Below, piece after piece: positions 18,341-26,417 of a stretch of DNA of 64,000 nt. The DNA lies in the NCBI RefSeq assembly GCF_902506455.1, contig NZ_LR733844.1, positions 3,332,526 to 3,396,525 on the forward strand. Reading direction: 5' to 3'. The notes beneath the pieces were generated by a model, which had not been told where the DNA came from, did not search any database, and was given only the letters and a program-made list of their open reading frames with translations. The position numbers were made by a program, and so were the translations under genes. Source of the stretch: Sphingomonas sp. 8AM. GTDB lineage: Bacteria > Pseudomonadota > Alphaproteobacteria > Sphingomonadales > Sphingomonadaceae. Numbering within the stretch: position 1 is the first letter of the stretch; the number at the start of each line of letters is the position of its first letter.

Positions 18341-18430
18341 ACGTCATGGGGATGAATCCCATGACGTCGAACGAGCGGGCTTGGGCCGCTCGTCGGCCGG
18401 CCTCGTGTGAGGGGGGCAAGCCCCTCACAC
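18341..18430 (-). repeat. Three consecutive perfect hairpins in the rplL 3' region
   Basis: Three perfect stem-loops are packed between the rplL stop and the terminator. ACGTCATGGG/CCCATGACGT lies at 18341-18367 with a 7-base loop. ACGAGCGG/CCGCTCGT lies at 18371-18393 with a 7-base loop. GTGTGAGGGG/CCCCTCACAC lies at 18405-18430 with a 6-base loop. The stems are unrelated to each other, so this is not a simple repeat expansion. Confidence 0.85.
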
Positions 18431-18436
18431 TTCGGC

Positions 18437-18811
18437 TTACTTCAGCTCGACGGTCGCGCCGGCTTCTTCCAGCTGCTTCTTGACCTTCTCGGCCTCGTCC
18501 TTGTTCACGCCTTCCTTGACCGGCTTCGGCGCGCCTTCGACGAGCGCCTTGGCTTCGGTCAGGCCCAGGCCGGTGATCGCGCGGACTTCCTTGATGACGT
18601 TGATCTTCTTGCCACCGTCGCCGGTCAGGATCACGTCGAACTCGGTCTTCTCTTCAGCGGCCGGAGCAGCAGCGCCGCCGCCAGCAGCCGGAGCCGCAAC
18701 CGCCGCAGCGGCCGAAACGCCCCACTTCTCTTCGAGCAGCTTCGACAGCTCGGCTGCTTCCAGGACGGTCAGTTCGCTCAGGCTCTCAACGAGCGCGTTC
18801 AGGTCTGCCAT
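18437..18811 (-). CDS. rplL: 50S ribosomal protein L7/L12
   Basis: A 124-residue acidic stalk protein that recruits translation factors. The N-terminal dimerisation domain [20 protein letters not shown] is followed by an Ala-rich hinge (about 35-50). The globular C-domain starts [20 protein letters not shown] and ends [17 protein letters not shown]. It follows rplJ by 67 bases in the same operon and is followed by a run of hairpins. Confidence 0.97.
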   Translation of the reverse strand: MADLNALVESLSELTVLEAAELSKLLEEKWGVSAAAAVAAPAAGGGAAAPAAEEKTEFDVILTGDGGKKINVIKEVRAITGLGLTEAKALVEGAPKPVKEGVNKDEAEKVKKQLEEAGATVELK

Positions 18812-18878
18812 GATTGTACTTCCTAATTAAACGGGGACAGGGCCCCAATTCCAAACATCAACCGGATGCGGCCTGAAA

Positions 18879-19394
18879 TCAGGCTGCCTCCTTCTCCGAA
18901 TAAGCTGCCAGCACGCGCGCGATCTGCGCGGCCGGGGCCTGGGTGATGGTCGCCAGCTTCGTGGCAGGTGCCACGATGAGGCCGACGATCTTCGCACGCA
19001 GCTCGTCCAGCGACGGCAGCGTGGCCAGTGCCTGCACGCCCGCCACGTCGAGCGGGGTCGCGCCCATCGCACCGCCGACGATCTCGAACTTGTCGGTCGT
19101 CTTGGCGAACTCGGCGGCAACCTTCGCGGCCGCGACCGGATCGGTCGAGGTCGCCAGGCCGACCGGACCGGTCAGCATGTCGCTGATCGAGCCGTAATCG
19201 GTGCCGTCCAGTGCGATTCTGGCAAGCTTGTTCTTCGAGACCTTGTAGGTCGCGCCGGCGTCCCGCATCCGGTTGCGCAAGTCGGTCGACTGCGCCACCG
19301 ACATCCCCAGGTTGCGGGTGACGACCACCACGGCAACCTCGGAGAAGGTACGGTTGAGCTCGGCGACGGCCGCGGTCTTCTGACTACGATCCAT
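18879..19394 (-). CDS. rplJ: 50S ribosomal protein L10
   Basis: A 171-residue stalk base protein that binds 23S rRNA and L12 dimers. ATG at 19394 gives MDRSQKTAAVAELNRTFSEV, the normal family start, with GGAG upstream. Conserved DLRNRMRDAG, YKVSKNKLARIAL and the L12-binding C-terminal helix (IARVLAAYSEKEAA) are present. The frame continues 42 codons upstream through the leader without family features. Confidence 0.96.
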   Translation of the reverse strand: MDRSQKTAAVAELNRTFSEVAVVVVTRNLGMSVAQSTDLRNRMRDAGATYKVSKNKLARIALDGTDYGSISDMLTGPVGLATSTDPVAAAKVAAEFAKTTDKFEIVGGAMGATPLDVAGVQALATLPSLDELRAKIVGLIVAPATKLATITQAPAAQIARVLAAYSEKEAA

Positions 19395-19640
19395 GCCATT
19401 CTCCACATTGGGAAAGGACGTGCCGAAACACGCGCCCTTCCGGGTACGGACCGCCAGTCGCGCGGATGCGCGAGCGGCGGCATAGTCCAGCGATGGGGAA
19501 AATGACCGGCGACCGGCCACACGATGATCGTGGCAGCGCGGGAAGCGTCGATCCTGTCCCCGTCTCGGCGGGGAATTAAGGCCCGAGGGGCCACCCGCTG
19601 TCTCGGACGGTGTGCCATGTCCGCGAACGGACAGGCGACA
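19395..19640 (-). promoter_or_regulatory. Probable L10 leader (autoregulatory 5' UTR)
   Basis: About 245 bases of transcribed leader separate the promoter from the rplJ ATG. It contains small hairpins (TGTCCG-TTCG-CGGACA, GGCCC/GGGCC and CCCCG/CGGGG). In many bacteria L10-L12 binds such a leader and represses translation. The length and position fit, but I cannot confirm the binding fold by eye. Confidence 0.45.
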
Positions 19641-19646
19641 CGGCGG

Positions 19647-19674
19647 GCTATAGCGGATTGCGCCGGCCGGTCAA
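19647..19674 (-). promoter_or_regulatory. Promoter of rplJ-rplL
   Basis: TTGACC (19674-19669), a 16-base spacer and TATAGC (19652-19647) on the minus strand. The form resembles strong alphaproteobacterial ribosomal promoters. It abuts the divergent PhoB-like boxes of phoX. Confidence 0.7.
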
Positions 19675-19685
19675 GGGCGAAGCGG

Positions 19686-19740
19686 GTGTCACGAAGCTGT
19701 CGCCGAACTGTCGTTGCGCCGTCGCCGAACTTTCACGCCC
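19686..19740 (+). promoter_or_regulatory. Array of five 11-base PhoB-box-like repeats
   Basis: Five head-to-tail 11-mers start at 19686, 19697, 19708, 19719 and 19730: GTGTCACGAAG, CTGTCGCCGAA, CTGTCGTTGCG, CCGTCGCCGAA and CTTTCACGCCC. Each begins with a version of the PhoB half-site CTGTCAC at the exact 11-base spacing used by PhoB dimers. The array ends 55 bases before the phoX start codon. Confidence 0.75.
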
Positions 19741-19794
19741 CTGCCTTCCAAGGCCGCGATAGCCGCGGCGGAAATGATGTTCGGGGAAGCTTTT

Positions 19795-22293
19795 ATGACC
19801 GGCCTGCGCCACGACGACTTCGTCTTGTTCACCGACGGTGACGTCGACACCAATCCGTCCACCACCACCACGCTCGGCGCGCTGGTCGAGCAGCGCTATT
19901 CGCGCCGCCGGATGATGGGCGGCATGAGCGCGATGACCACCGCCGCATTCGGCGCGTCGCTGCTCAGCGGCTGCGGCTCGGACGATGACGACACGAGCGA
20001 CGCGATCACCGTGTCGGACGGCACCACCGTCCAGACGCAGGGCGGGCGCGTCGTGACGCTGACCGCGACCGCCAGCGGCAATGCCACCAGCACCGGCTGG
20101 TCGCAGGCGAGCGGACCCGCCGTCGCGCTGAGCACCAGTGGCACCTCGGTCAGCTTCGTCGCGCCAAACGTCACCACCGCGACCAACATCGTGCTGCAAT
20201 TCACGGCCAGCAACGGCAGCACGATCAGCAAGGCGAATTCGACCGTCGTCATCAGCCCGGCGACGCTCGATTTCACCGCGGTCGTCAAGAACAGGAACGA
20301 CATCGTCACCGTGCCGACCGGCTATACCGCGTCGATCCTCTATCGCTGCGGCGATCCGCTCGCGGCGGGGGTGGCGGCTTACGCCAATGACGGTACCGAC
20401 GGCAATTTCGCGCAGCGTGCGGGCGACAATCACGACGGGATGAGCTTCTTCGGGCTCGCCGCCAGCGGTGCAAATCCCGACGCCAGCAACAGCACGCGCG
20501 GGCTGCTGGTCCTCAACCACGAATATATCAATCCGGGCTATATGCATGTTGCCGGGCAGACGATCGTCAACCGCACGCGCACCGTCGAGGCGGAGGTCGT
20601 CAAGGAGATCGAGGCGCATGGCGTGTCGGTCGTCGAGGTGACGCGCGCCGGCAACACCGGCGCCTGGAGCTACGTACAGGCCGGCGCGCTCAACCGCCGC
20701 GTCACGCCGAATACCCCGATCGCGTTCAGCGGGCCGGTGAAGGGCGACGCGATGCTACGCACCGTGTATGCCAAGGACGGCACCACCGGCCGCGGCACGA
20801 TCAACAATTGCGCGAACGGCGCGCTGCCGTGGGGCGATTACGCGACCTGCGAGGAGAATTGGGCGGGCTATTTCCGACGCGACGCCGGTGACGCGGCAGT
20901 CCGCACCGCGGCCGGCACCCCGAAGCAGAACGTGTCGCTCGCACGCTACGGGATCAGCGAGGGCGCGGCGGGCAACCATCTGTGGTCGACCGTCGCCGCG
21001 GCCGATGCTGCCAGCACCATCTATCGCCGCTGGAACGCCACCGCGGCGGCGACGCTGGCGGCGGACGGCACCGCCGACTTCCGTAACGAGCCCTACACCT
21101 TCGGCTGGGTGGTCGAGATCGACCCGTACAATCCGGCCTCGACCCCGCGCAAGCGCACCGCGCTCGGCCGCATGGCGCACGAGGGGGTGATGCCCGGCCG
21201 CGTGATCGCGGGGGTCAAACCGGCCTTCTACATGGGTGACGACGGCCGCAACGAATATATCTACAAGTTCGTCTCCGCGACCGCCTGGTCGGCGGCGGAT
21301 GCGACCCCGTCCGATCGCCTCGCGACCGGTGACAAATATCTCGACAGCGGCACGCTCTATGTCGCGAAGTTCAATGCCGATGGCACCGGCCAGTGGCTGC
21401 CTTTGCTGTTCGGGCAGAACGGGCTCGACGCGAACAATGCCGCCTATCCGTTCGCCAGCCAGGCCGACGTGCTGGCCAACGCGCGACTCGCCGGCGACGC
21501 GCTGGGCGCGACGCCGATGGATCGCCCGGAATGGACCGCGGTGAACCCGGTCGACGGCGAGATGTACTGCACGCTGACCAACAATTCGAATCGTCGCGGC
21601 GTCGCGAGCAGCAGCACGCGCGCGATCGACCCGGTCAATCCGCGTGCCTATGTCGACACGCGCATCGATGGCGGCAGCAACTCGGGCAATGCCAATGGCC
21701 ATGTCGTGCGGCTGCGCGAGGCCAGCGACTCGACCGAGTCGCTTACCTTCAGCTGGGACGTCTATGCGTTCGGCGCGCGGTCGGGCGCGGATGCGGCCAA
21801 CGTCAACCTGTCGGGGCTGGACGCGACCAACGACTTCTCGTCGCCGGACGGTTTGTGGTTCGGGCTGCCGACCAACGCCGCCGGACAGGCGGCGCCGCTG
21901 CTGTTCGTCCAGACCGACGACGGTGCCTATACCGATGTCACCAATTGCATGATGCTGATCGGCATGCCCGGCAGGGTCGGTGACGGCACGACCACGAGCG
22001 TGACCAGCTCGTTCGGCGGCACCGCCACCACCACCGCGCGCGTCGGCGCGGCGCCCGGCGCGAAGCTGAAGCGCTTCCTCGTGGGCCCGAAGGAATGCGA
22101 GGTCACCGGCATCACATCGACCGCCGATGGCCGCTCGATCTTCATCAACATCCAGCATCCGGGCGAGGACGGCAATTACGCCAACATCACCTCGAATTGG
22201 CCGCAGAGCCAGGCGACCGGCACCGGCACCGGCCGCCCGCGCGCGGCGACGGTGGTGATTACCAAGAACGATGGCGGCGTGGTCGGGCTCTAG
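19795..22293 (+). CDS. phoX: PhoX-family alkaline phosphatase (DUF839), Tat-exported
   Basis: An 832-residue exported phosphatase of the calcium/iron-dependent PhoX family, which releases phosphate from organic esters. A twin-arginine signal lies near residue 35-60 (YSRRRMMGG, then AAFGASLLSGCGS, whose SGC could also be a lipobox). An Ig-like stretch precedes the PhoX core. Core blocks include FFGLAASGANPDASNSTRGL, LVLNHEYIN, WGDYATCEENWAGYF and DGRNEYIYKFVS. The start is ATG 19795 with GGGGAAG five bases upstream. An ATG at 19774 is an alternative. Control by phosphate starvation is inferred from the box array. Confidence 0.88.
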   Translation: MTGLRHDDFVLFTDGDVDTNPSTTTTLGALVEQRYSRRRMMGGMSAMTTAAFGASLLSGCGSDDDDTSDAITVSDGTTVQTQGGRVVTLTATASGNATSTGWSQASGPAVALSTSGTSVSFVAPNVTTATNIVLQFTASNGSTISKANSTVVISPATLDFTAVVKNRNDIVTVPTGYTASILYRCGDPLAAGVAAYANDGTDGNFAQRAGDNHDGMSFFGLAASGANPDASNSTRGLLVLNHEYINPGYMHVAGQTIVNRTRTVEAEVVKEIEAHGVSVVEVTRAGNTGAWSYVQAGALNRRVTPNTPIAFSGPVKGDAMLRTVYAKDGTTGRGTINNCANGALPWGDYATCEENWAGYFRRDAGDAAVRTAAGTPKQNVSLARYGISEGAAGNHLWSTVAAADAASTIYRRWNATAAATLAADGTADFRNEPYTFGWVVEIDPYNPASTPRKRTALGRMAHEGVMPGRVIAGVKPAFYMGDDGRNEYIYKFVSATAWSAADATPSDRLATGDKYLDSGTLYVAKFNADGTGQWLPLLFGQNGLDANNAAYPFASQADVLANARLAGDALGATPMDRPEWTAVNPVDGEMYCTLTNNSNRRGVASSSTRAIDPVNPRAYVDTRIDGGSNSGNANGHVVRLREASDSTESLTFSWDVYAFGARSGADAANVNLSGLDATNDFSSPDGLWFGLPTNAAGQAAPLLFVQTDDGAYTDVTNCMMLIGMPGRVGDGTTTSVTSSFGGTATTTARVGAAPGAKLKRFLVGPKECEVTGITSTADGRSIFINIQHPGEDGNYANITSNWPQSQATGTGTGRPRAATVVITKNDGGVVGL

Positions 22294-22313
22294 GGCCCGT
22301 CGCCTTCCGCCAT

Positions 22314-22388
22314 CCCGGACTTGATAGAGGATTCCGCTTCTTCTCCCGGCGGTCGCCAGAAGAAGCGGGGCTCCCGAACAAGTCCGGG
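22314..22388. repeat. Diverged inverted repeat (CCCGGACTTGAT family)
   Basis: CCCGGACTTGAT at the left and ACAAGTCCGGGG at the right, with CGCTTCTTCTCC/AGAAGAAGCG inner arms. It is a relative of the pair at 18199-18273. It sits 20 bases past the phoX stop codon and may serve as a 3' hairpin. The rest of the gap to 22629 holds only a small hairpin at 22588-22615. Confidence 0.7.
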
Positions 22389-22587
22389 GCGACGGACGAA
22401 AGCGGTAGTCGGATCGCATGGCGACGACGATCGTGGAAATTCCGAACGTCGACTTGACCTCCCCGGTCCGGCCCGTGGCAAGGCAGGGCGGGCCGGGATG
22501 CTACGACAAGGCAGACGCTGTGACGAGATAATGGCGACCGTGGCTCCATGCCGCGGTCGCCATTTGCTCAAGTCCCTGGCTTTCTTC

Positions 22588-22615
22588 GTCATTGTGAGCG
22601 CAGCGAAGCAATGAC
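22588..22615. repeat. Small palindromic repeat GTCATTG-N14-CAATGAC
   Basis: A 7-base inverted repeat with a GAGCGCAGCGAAG centre lies 14 bases from the 3' end of the DEAD-box gene. It resembles a short interspersed motif, but only one copy is in this window. Confidence 0.5.
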
Positions 22616-22629
22616 GATGTCGGGCCGAA

Positions 22630-24321
22630 CTACCGCCGCGGGCGCAGCCCCCCGCGCGGCGCCGCACCGCCGCCGCCGTGGCGACGCTGCGGCGGGCCGC
22701 CGGCGTTGCGGATCGGTACCGCGCCGCTCGGCATCGGCTCGATCCGCACGCCGCTCTCGTCCTCGCCGTCCGCGTTGGCGGACGCCTTGACCGCCGCCGC
22801 GAAGCGTGCCGCCAGCGCGCTCGGCACCTGGAATTGCGTCTCGGTCGCGCCGATGCGGATCGCGCCGATCTCGGCCTTGGTGACATGCCCGCGGCGGCAG
22901 AGCAGCGGCAACACCCAGCGCGGGTCGGCGTTCTGCCGGCGACCGACGTTCATGTGGAACCACACCACGTCGTCGAAGCCGTCGCGAAGACCCTTCTGCT
23001 GGTTTGCGCTCATTTCGATGCGATCGCCGAGTTCCTCGGGCGCGGGCAGCGCGGCGCGTTGTGCCGCGACCAGCGCCGCGGCGATCTCCTCGGGCGTGCG
23101 CTGCGCGAGCAATTCGGTCGCCAGCGCCTTGTCGTCCTCATCGACCTCGACCGGCGCGAGCAGCCGTTCCAGCAACCGCTCGCGATCCTTGGCGCGGATC
23201 GCCTCGGCGCTCGGCACATCGCCCCATTCGGCGGCGATGCGTGCGCCACGCAGCATCATCTCGACGCGGCGGCGACGCGGATAGGGGACGATCAGCACCG
23301 CAGTGCCCTTCTTGCCGGCGCGTCCGGTGCGGCCCGAACGGTGCTGCAACACCTCGGCATCGCGCGGCATCTCGACATGGACGACAAGGCTGAGCGTCGG
23401 CAGATCGATCCCGCGCGCCGCGACATCGGTCGCGACGCAGACCCGCGCGCGACGGTCACGCAGCGCCTGCAACGCATGGTTGCGCTCGTTCTGCGAATGC
23501 TCGCCCGACAGCGCCACCGCCGCGAAGCCGCGCTCGACCAGCCCGGCGTGCAGGTGGCGGACGTTGTCGCGAGTCGCGCAGAACAGGATCGCGGTCTCCG
23601 CCTCGTAGAAGCGCAGCAGGTTGATGACCGCATGTTCGATCTCGGACGGCGAAACGGTCACCGCGCGATAGGTGATGTCGCCGTGCCCGCGCTGTTCGCT
23701 GACCGTCGAGATGCGCAGCGCGTCGCGCTGATAGGCCTTGGCAAGCGCGACGATCGGGCGCGGCAGCGTCGCGGAGAACAGCAACGTGCGGCGCTCGGTC
23801 GGCGTCTGGTCGAGCAGCGCCTGCAGATCGTCGCGGAAGCCCATGTCGAGCATCTCGTCGGCCTCGTCGAGGACAGCGGCGCGTATTTGCGACAGGTTCA
23901 GCGCGCCACGCTCGGCGTGGTCGCGCAGTCGGCCCGGCGTGCCGACGACGATATGCGCGCCCTGGTTGAGCGTGCGGCGCTCGCGGCTGGCGTCCATGCC
24001 GCCGACGCAGGTCGCGATCCGCGCCCCCGCGTAGAGCCACATCAGCTCCTTGGCGACCTGCAACGCCAGCTCGCGCGTCGGCGCGATCACGAGCGCGAGC
24101 GGGGGACCGGCAACGGGCAGGTTGCCGTCCTCGCCCAGCAATTGCTCGGCCATCGCAAGGCCGAAGGCGACGGTCTTGCCGGAGCCGGTCTGCGCAGAGA
24201 CGAGCAGGTCGCGGCCATGCGCGACCTCGGCGGTCACCTCGGCCTGAACGGGGGTGAGCGCGGTGTAACCACGCGTGGCGAGCGCGCTGGCGAGCGCGGG
24301 GGGGAGGTTCGGGAAGTCCAT
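22630..24321 (-). CDS. DEAD-box ATP-dependent RNA helicase
   Basis: A 563-residue RNA helicase with both RecA-like domains: Q-motif region (LTPVQAE), motif I AQTGSGKT, PTRELA, DEAD, SAT, and C-terminal motifs through HRSGRTGRAGKKG. A C-terminal segment around residues 465-535 (GRRQNADPRWVLPLLCRRGH) looks like the small RNA-binding domain found in DeaD/DbpA-type helicases. The tail is Arg/Gly-rich (GGPPQRRHGGGGAAPRGG). The likely role is ribosome assembly or mRNA unwinding. ATG 24321 was chosen; an in-frame GTG at 24333 is also possible. Confidence 0.9.
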   Translation of the reverse strand: MDFPNLPPALASALATRGYTALTPVQAEVTAEVAHGRDLLVSAQTGSGKTVAFGLAMAEQLLGEDGNLPVAGPPLALVIAPTRELALQVAKELMWLYAGARIATCVGGMDASRERRTLNQGAHIVVGTPGRLRDHAERGALNLSQIRAAVLDEADEMLDMGFRDDLQALLDQTPTERRTLLFSATLPRPIVALAKAYQRDALRISTVSEQRGHGDITYRAVTVSPSEIEHAVINLLRFYEAETAILFCATRDNVRHLHAGLVERGFAAVALSGEHSQNERNHALQALRDRRARVCVATDVAARGIDLPTLSLVVHVEMPRDAEVLQHRSGRTGRAGKKGTAVLIVPYPRRRRVEMMLRGARIAAEWGDVPSAEAIRAKDRERLLERLLAPVEVDEDDKALATELLAQRTPEEIAAALVAAQRAALPAPEELGDRIEMSANQQKGLRDGFDDVVWFHMNVGRRQNADPRWVLPLLCRRGHVTKAEIGAIRIGATETQFQVPSALAARFAAAVKASANADGEDESGVRIEPMPSGAVPIRNAGGPPQRRHGGGGAAPRGGLRPRR

Positions 24322-24362
24322 GAAGGTTCCCACATGGACCTTTTAGCCGACAATTGCCAGTG

Positions 24363-24388
24363 GGAACGCAGCGCGACAGCACCGCGTT
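24363..24388 (+). promoter_or_regulatory. EcfG-type general stress promoter
   Basis: GGAAC at 24363-24367, 17 bases, then CGTT at 24385-24388. This fits the consensus (GGAAC-N16/17-CGTT) of the alphaproteobacterial general-stress sigma factor. It ends 34 bases before the SDR start codon on the same strand. Confidence 0.6.
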
Positions 24389-24422
24389 GGGGCAGCACTC
24401 CTGCCAATCATGGAATTTCCAC

Positions 24423-25283
24423 ATGACGCTCGCTGCCGATCCGGTCTGGTTCATCACCGGTTGCTCGACCGGTTTCGGTCGTGAACTTGCCAAGCTGGTG
24501 CTCGCGAGAGGCTGGCGCGTGGTGGCGACCGCGCGCGACGCCGCGCGCGTTTCTGACCTCGCGGACGGGCAGGACGAGCGACTGCTCGCACTGGCGCTCG
24601 ACGTCACCGACGCGAACGCGATCGCGGGTGCTGTCAGCGCTGCCGAGGAACGCTTCGGTCGCGTCGACGTGCTCGTGAACAACGCCGGCTATGGCTATCA
24701 ATCGAGCATAGAAGAGGGCGAGGAGAGCGAGATTCGCGCGCAATTCGACGCCAACGTCTTCGGCCTGTTCGCGATGACGCGCGCAGTGCTGCCGGGAATG
24801 CGCGAGCGGCGGCGGGGCGCGATCGTCAACATTACCTCAGTGGCCGGGCTCGTCGGCTTCCCGTCGTCGGGTTATTACGCGGCGTCCAAACATGCGGTGG
24901 AGGGCTTCTCCGACGCACTCGCCGCCGAGGTCGCGCCGCTTGGCATTGCGGTGACCTGCGTCGAGCCGGGACCCTTCCGCACCGACTGGGCAGGCCGCTC
25001 GCTGCGGCAGACCGAGAGCCACATCGCCGATTATGCCGACACCGCCGCCGCGCGGATGGCGAGCACCAAGGGCTATTCGGGCAACCAGCCCGGCGACCCG
25101 GTGCGCGCGGGTGAGGCGATGATCGCGGCGGTCACCCGCGAGGCGCCGCCGCGGCATCTGGTGCTCGGCAAATGGGGCTATGACGCGGTGACCGAGCGGT
25201 TGCGCGCGCGCATCGCAGAAATCGAGGGGCTCCGCGACGAAGCGCTCGGCGCCGACTTCCCCGACGCTACCAGCGGTAGTTGA
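24423..25283 (+). CDS. SDR family oxidoreductase
   Basis: A 286-residue classical short-chain dehydrogenase. The cofactor motif is TGCSTGFGRE, followed by the NNAGYG motif and the active-site pair YYAASKHA. Later sequence (CVEPGPFRTDWAGRSL) is typical of the retinol/steroid-type SDRs that act on unknown alcohols or ketones. ATG 24423 lies 34 bases downstream of an EcfG-type promoter, so a role under general stress is inferred. The 3' end overlaps the convergent oxygenase gene by 17 bases. Confidence 0.85.
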   Translation: MTLAADPVWFITGCSTGFGRELAKLVLARGWRVVATARDAARVSDLADGQDERLLALALDVTDANAIAGAVSAAEERFGRVDVLVNNAGYGYQSSIEEGEESEIRAQFDANVFGLFAMTRAVLPGMRERRRGAIVNITSVAGLVGFPSSGYYAASKHAVEGFSDALAAEVAPLGIAVTCVEPGPFRTDWAGRSLRQTESHIADYADTAAARMASTKGYSGNQPGDPVRAGEAMIAAVTREAPPRHLVLGKWGYDAVTERLRARIAEIEGLRDEALGADFPDATSGS

Positions 25284-25860
25284 AGCTGACGCTGATCCGC
25301 TCGGCCCTGGCGGTGCTGGTCATAACCTCGTGCCGCAGCCAGCTTTCCCACAGGAACAGCGCGCCGTCGCGTGGCTCGGCATAGACGAACGTGCCGTCGC
25401 GCGGCGGCGCGGCCATCAACATCGGCAGCCGCGGGTCCTCCAGCTTGAGCGCTCCCGACCCCTCGGGCACCGCGACATAGAAGGTGCCCGACACGACGCT
25501 GTGCGGGTGGAGATGCCCGGAATGCGTGCCGCCGGGCTTCATGACGTTCACCCACAGGCTGTCGAGCTTGAGCTTGCGCCCGCCGAGATCGAAGCCCGCC
25601 TCCTTCGCGAACGCGGCGACATGGCGGTCGAGCAACTTCTTGAGGTCGGCGAACACCGGGTCGCGCATCGGCAGATCGTTGAGCGAGGCGTAGCTGGTAT
25701 AGCCGCGATAGCCATGCGCCTTCGACCATCGCTTCCCCGCGCCATCCTCCTCCGCCAGCGCGCGGCACGACGCGTCGAGGTCGGCGAGCAGATCGGCATC
25801 GCCCGGATCGGCTTCGTAGAACAGGGTCGGGAACAGCTCGCGGGTCGGCATCGTCATCAT
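25267..25860 (-). CDS. TIGR02466-type putative 2OG-Fe(II) oxygenase
   Basis: A 197-residue protein of the small putative 2-oxoglutarate/iron oxygenase family. The metal-binding area reads HSGHLHPHSVVSGTFYVAV, and the late LFLWESWLRHEV supplies a second histidine. The C-terminal RISVSFNYRW closes the jelly-roll. Substrate unknown. The start is uncertain: ATGs occur at 25860, 25857 and 25851. A palindromic repeat directly abuts the first ATG, so there is no clear ribosome-binding site. Confidence 0.75.
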   Translation of the reverse strand: MMTMPTRELFPTLFYEADPGDADLLADLDASCRALAEEDGAGKRWSKAHGYRGYTSYASLNDLPMRDPVFADLKKLLDRHVAAFAKEAGFDLGGRKLKLDSLWVNVMKPGGTHSGHLHPHSVVSGTFYVAVPEGSGALKLEDPRLPMLMAAPPRDGTFVYAEPRDGALFLWESWLRHEVMTSTARAERISVSFNYRW

Positions 25861-25895
25861 CCGTCGGCCCTGCGAAGGCAGGGGCCCATGTCTTT
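25861..25895. repeat. Palindromic repeat, family CCTGCGNAGGCAGGGGCCCATGTCT
   Basis: CCCTGCGAAGGCAGGGGCCC followed by ATGTCT. It is one of at least five copies in the window and lies right against the start codon of the oxygenase gene. Confidence 0.75.
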
Positions 25896-25989
25896 CCGCC
25901 CTGAAAGCTGCGCGACGTGGTGGCAAGGGTGAAGACGCCCCGCATAGCGTCAGCGCCGCTGCGTGAGCCGCGTCGCCCGCCATCTCATC

Positions 25990-26020
25990 CGTCGCTCCTG
26001 CGAAGGCAGGAGCCTATGTC
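25990..26020. repeat. Second copy of the CCTGCGAAGGCAGG repeat
   Basis: GTCGCTCCTGCGAAGGCAGG followed by AGCCTATGTCTG, in the same orientation as the copy at 25861. The pair are direct repeats about 130 bases apart. Confidence 0.7.
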
Positions 26021-26063
26021 TGTCCGCCCCGAAGGCTGCGAGGCATGAAGGAAAGAGGTTTCA

Positions 26064-26207
26064 TCGCGCAGAGGCGCAGAGGCGCAGAGCTGTGTCGCGA
26101 GGCGGCGCAGTCAGCTTCGATCGAGACCCGCACCGTACGAGCCGATGGTGACGGGCCAGCCCGGACCAGCAGGCGACACCCCTCTGCGCCTCCGCGTCTC
26201 TGCGCGA
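26064..26207. mobile_element. Miniature inverted-repeat element A (144 bp)
   Basis: A 26-base left end (TCGCGCAGAG...GGCGCAGAG, 26064-26089) and its inverted right end (26182-26207) match at 24 of 26 positions. The right end is identical to the right end of the GxxExxY-encoding element at 48791-49232. The 92-base interior has no gene. I see no target duplication. Confidence 0.7.
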
Positions 26208-26248
26208 ATCAACTTACTGTTCCGGTCGAGGCGTGAAGAAGGTTTGTT

Positions 26249-26393
26249 CACGCGGAGGCGCGGAGGCGCGGAGAATGTCGTTTGCGGCAACGGTTTCGAG
26301 CCGTCCTTGCCGGCTCATGCCTTGCCGACGTTAACGAGGGTCTCCCGCTCGCCACGGGTGCGTCAGCCTCCGCATCTCCGCGCCTCCGCGTGA
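26249..26393. mobile_element. Miniature inverted-repeat element B (145 bp)
   Basis: The ends TCACGCGGAG...GGCGCGGAG (26249-26274) and the inverted 26368-26393 match at 24 of 26 positions. It is a diverged relative of element A, nearly the same length and 41 bases away. The interior is unrelated to that of A and carries no gene. With A it fills the gap between the oxygenase gene and pth. Confidence 0.65.
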
Positions 26394-26417
26394 CCCCGCT
26401 TTCTAGGCCGAACCCTA

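Noticed and set aside
20755-22419. A 554-codon minus-strand frame opposite phoX
   Set aside because: It is Arg/Gly/Ala-rich without motifs. phoX on the other strand has family blocks and a Tat signal.
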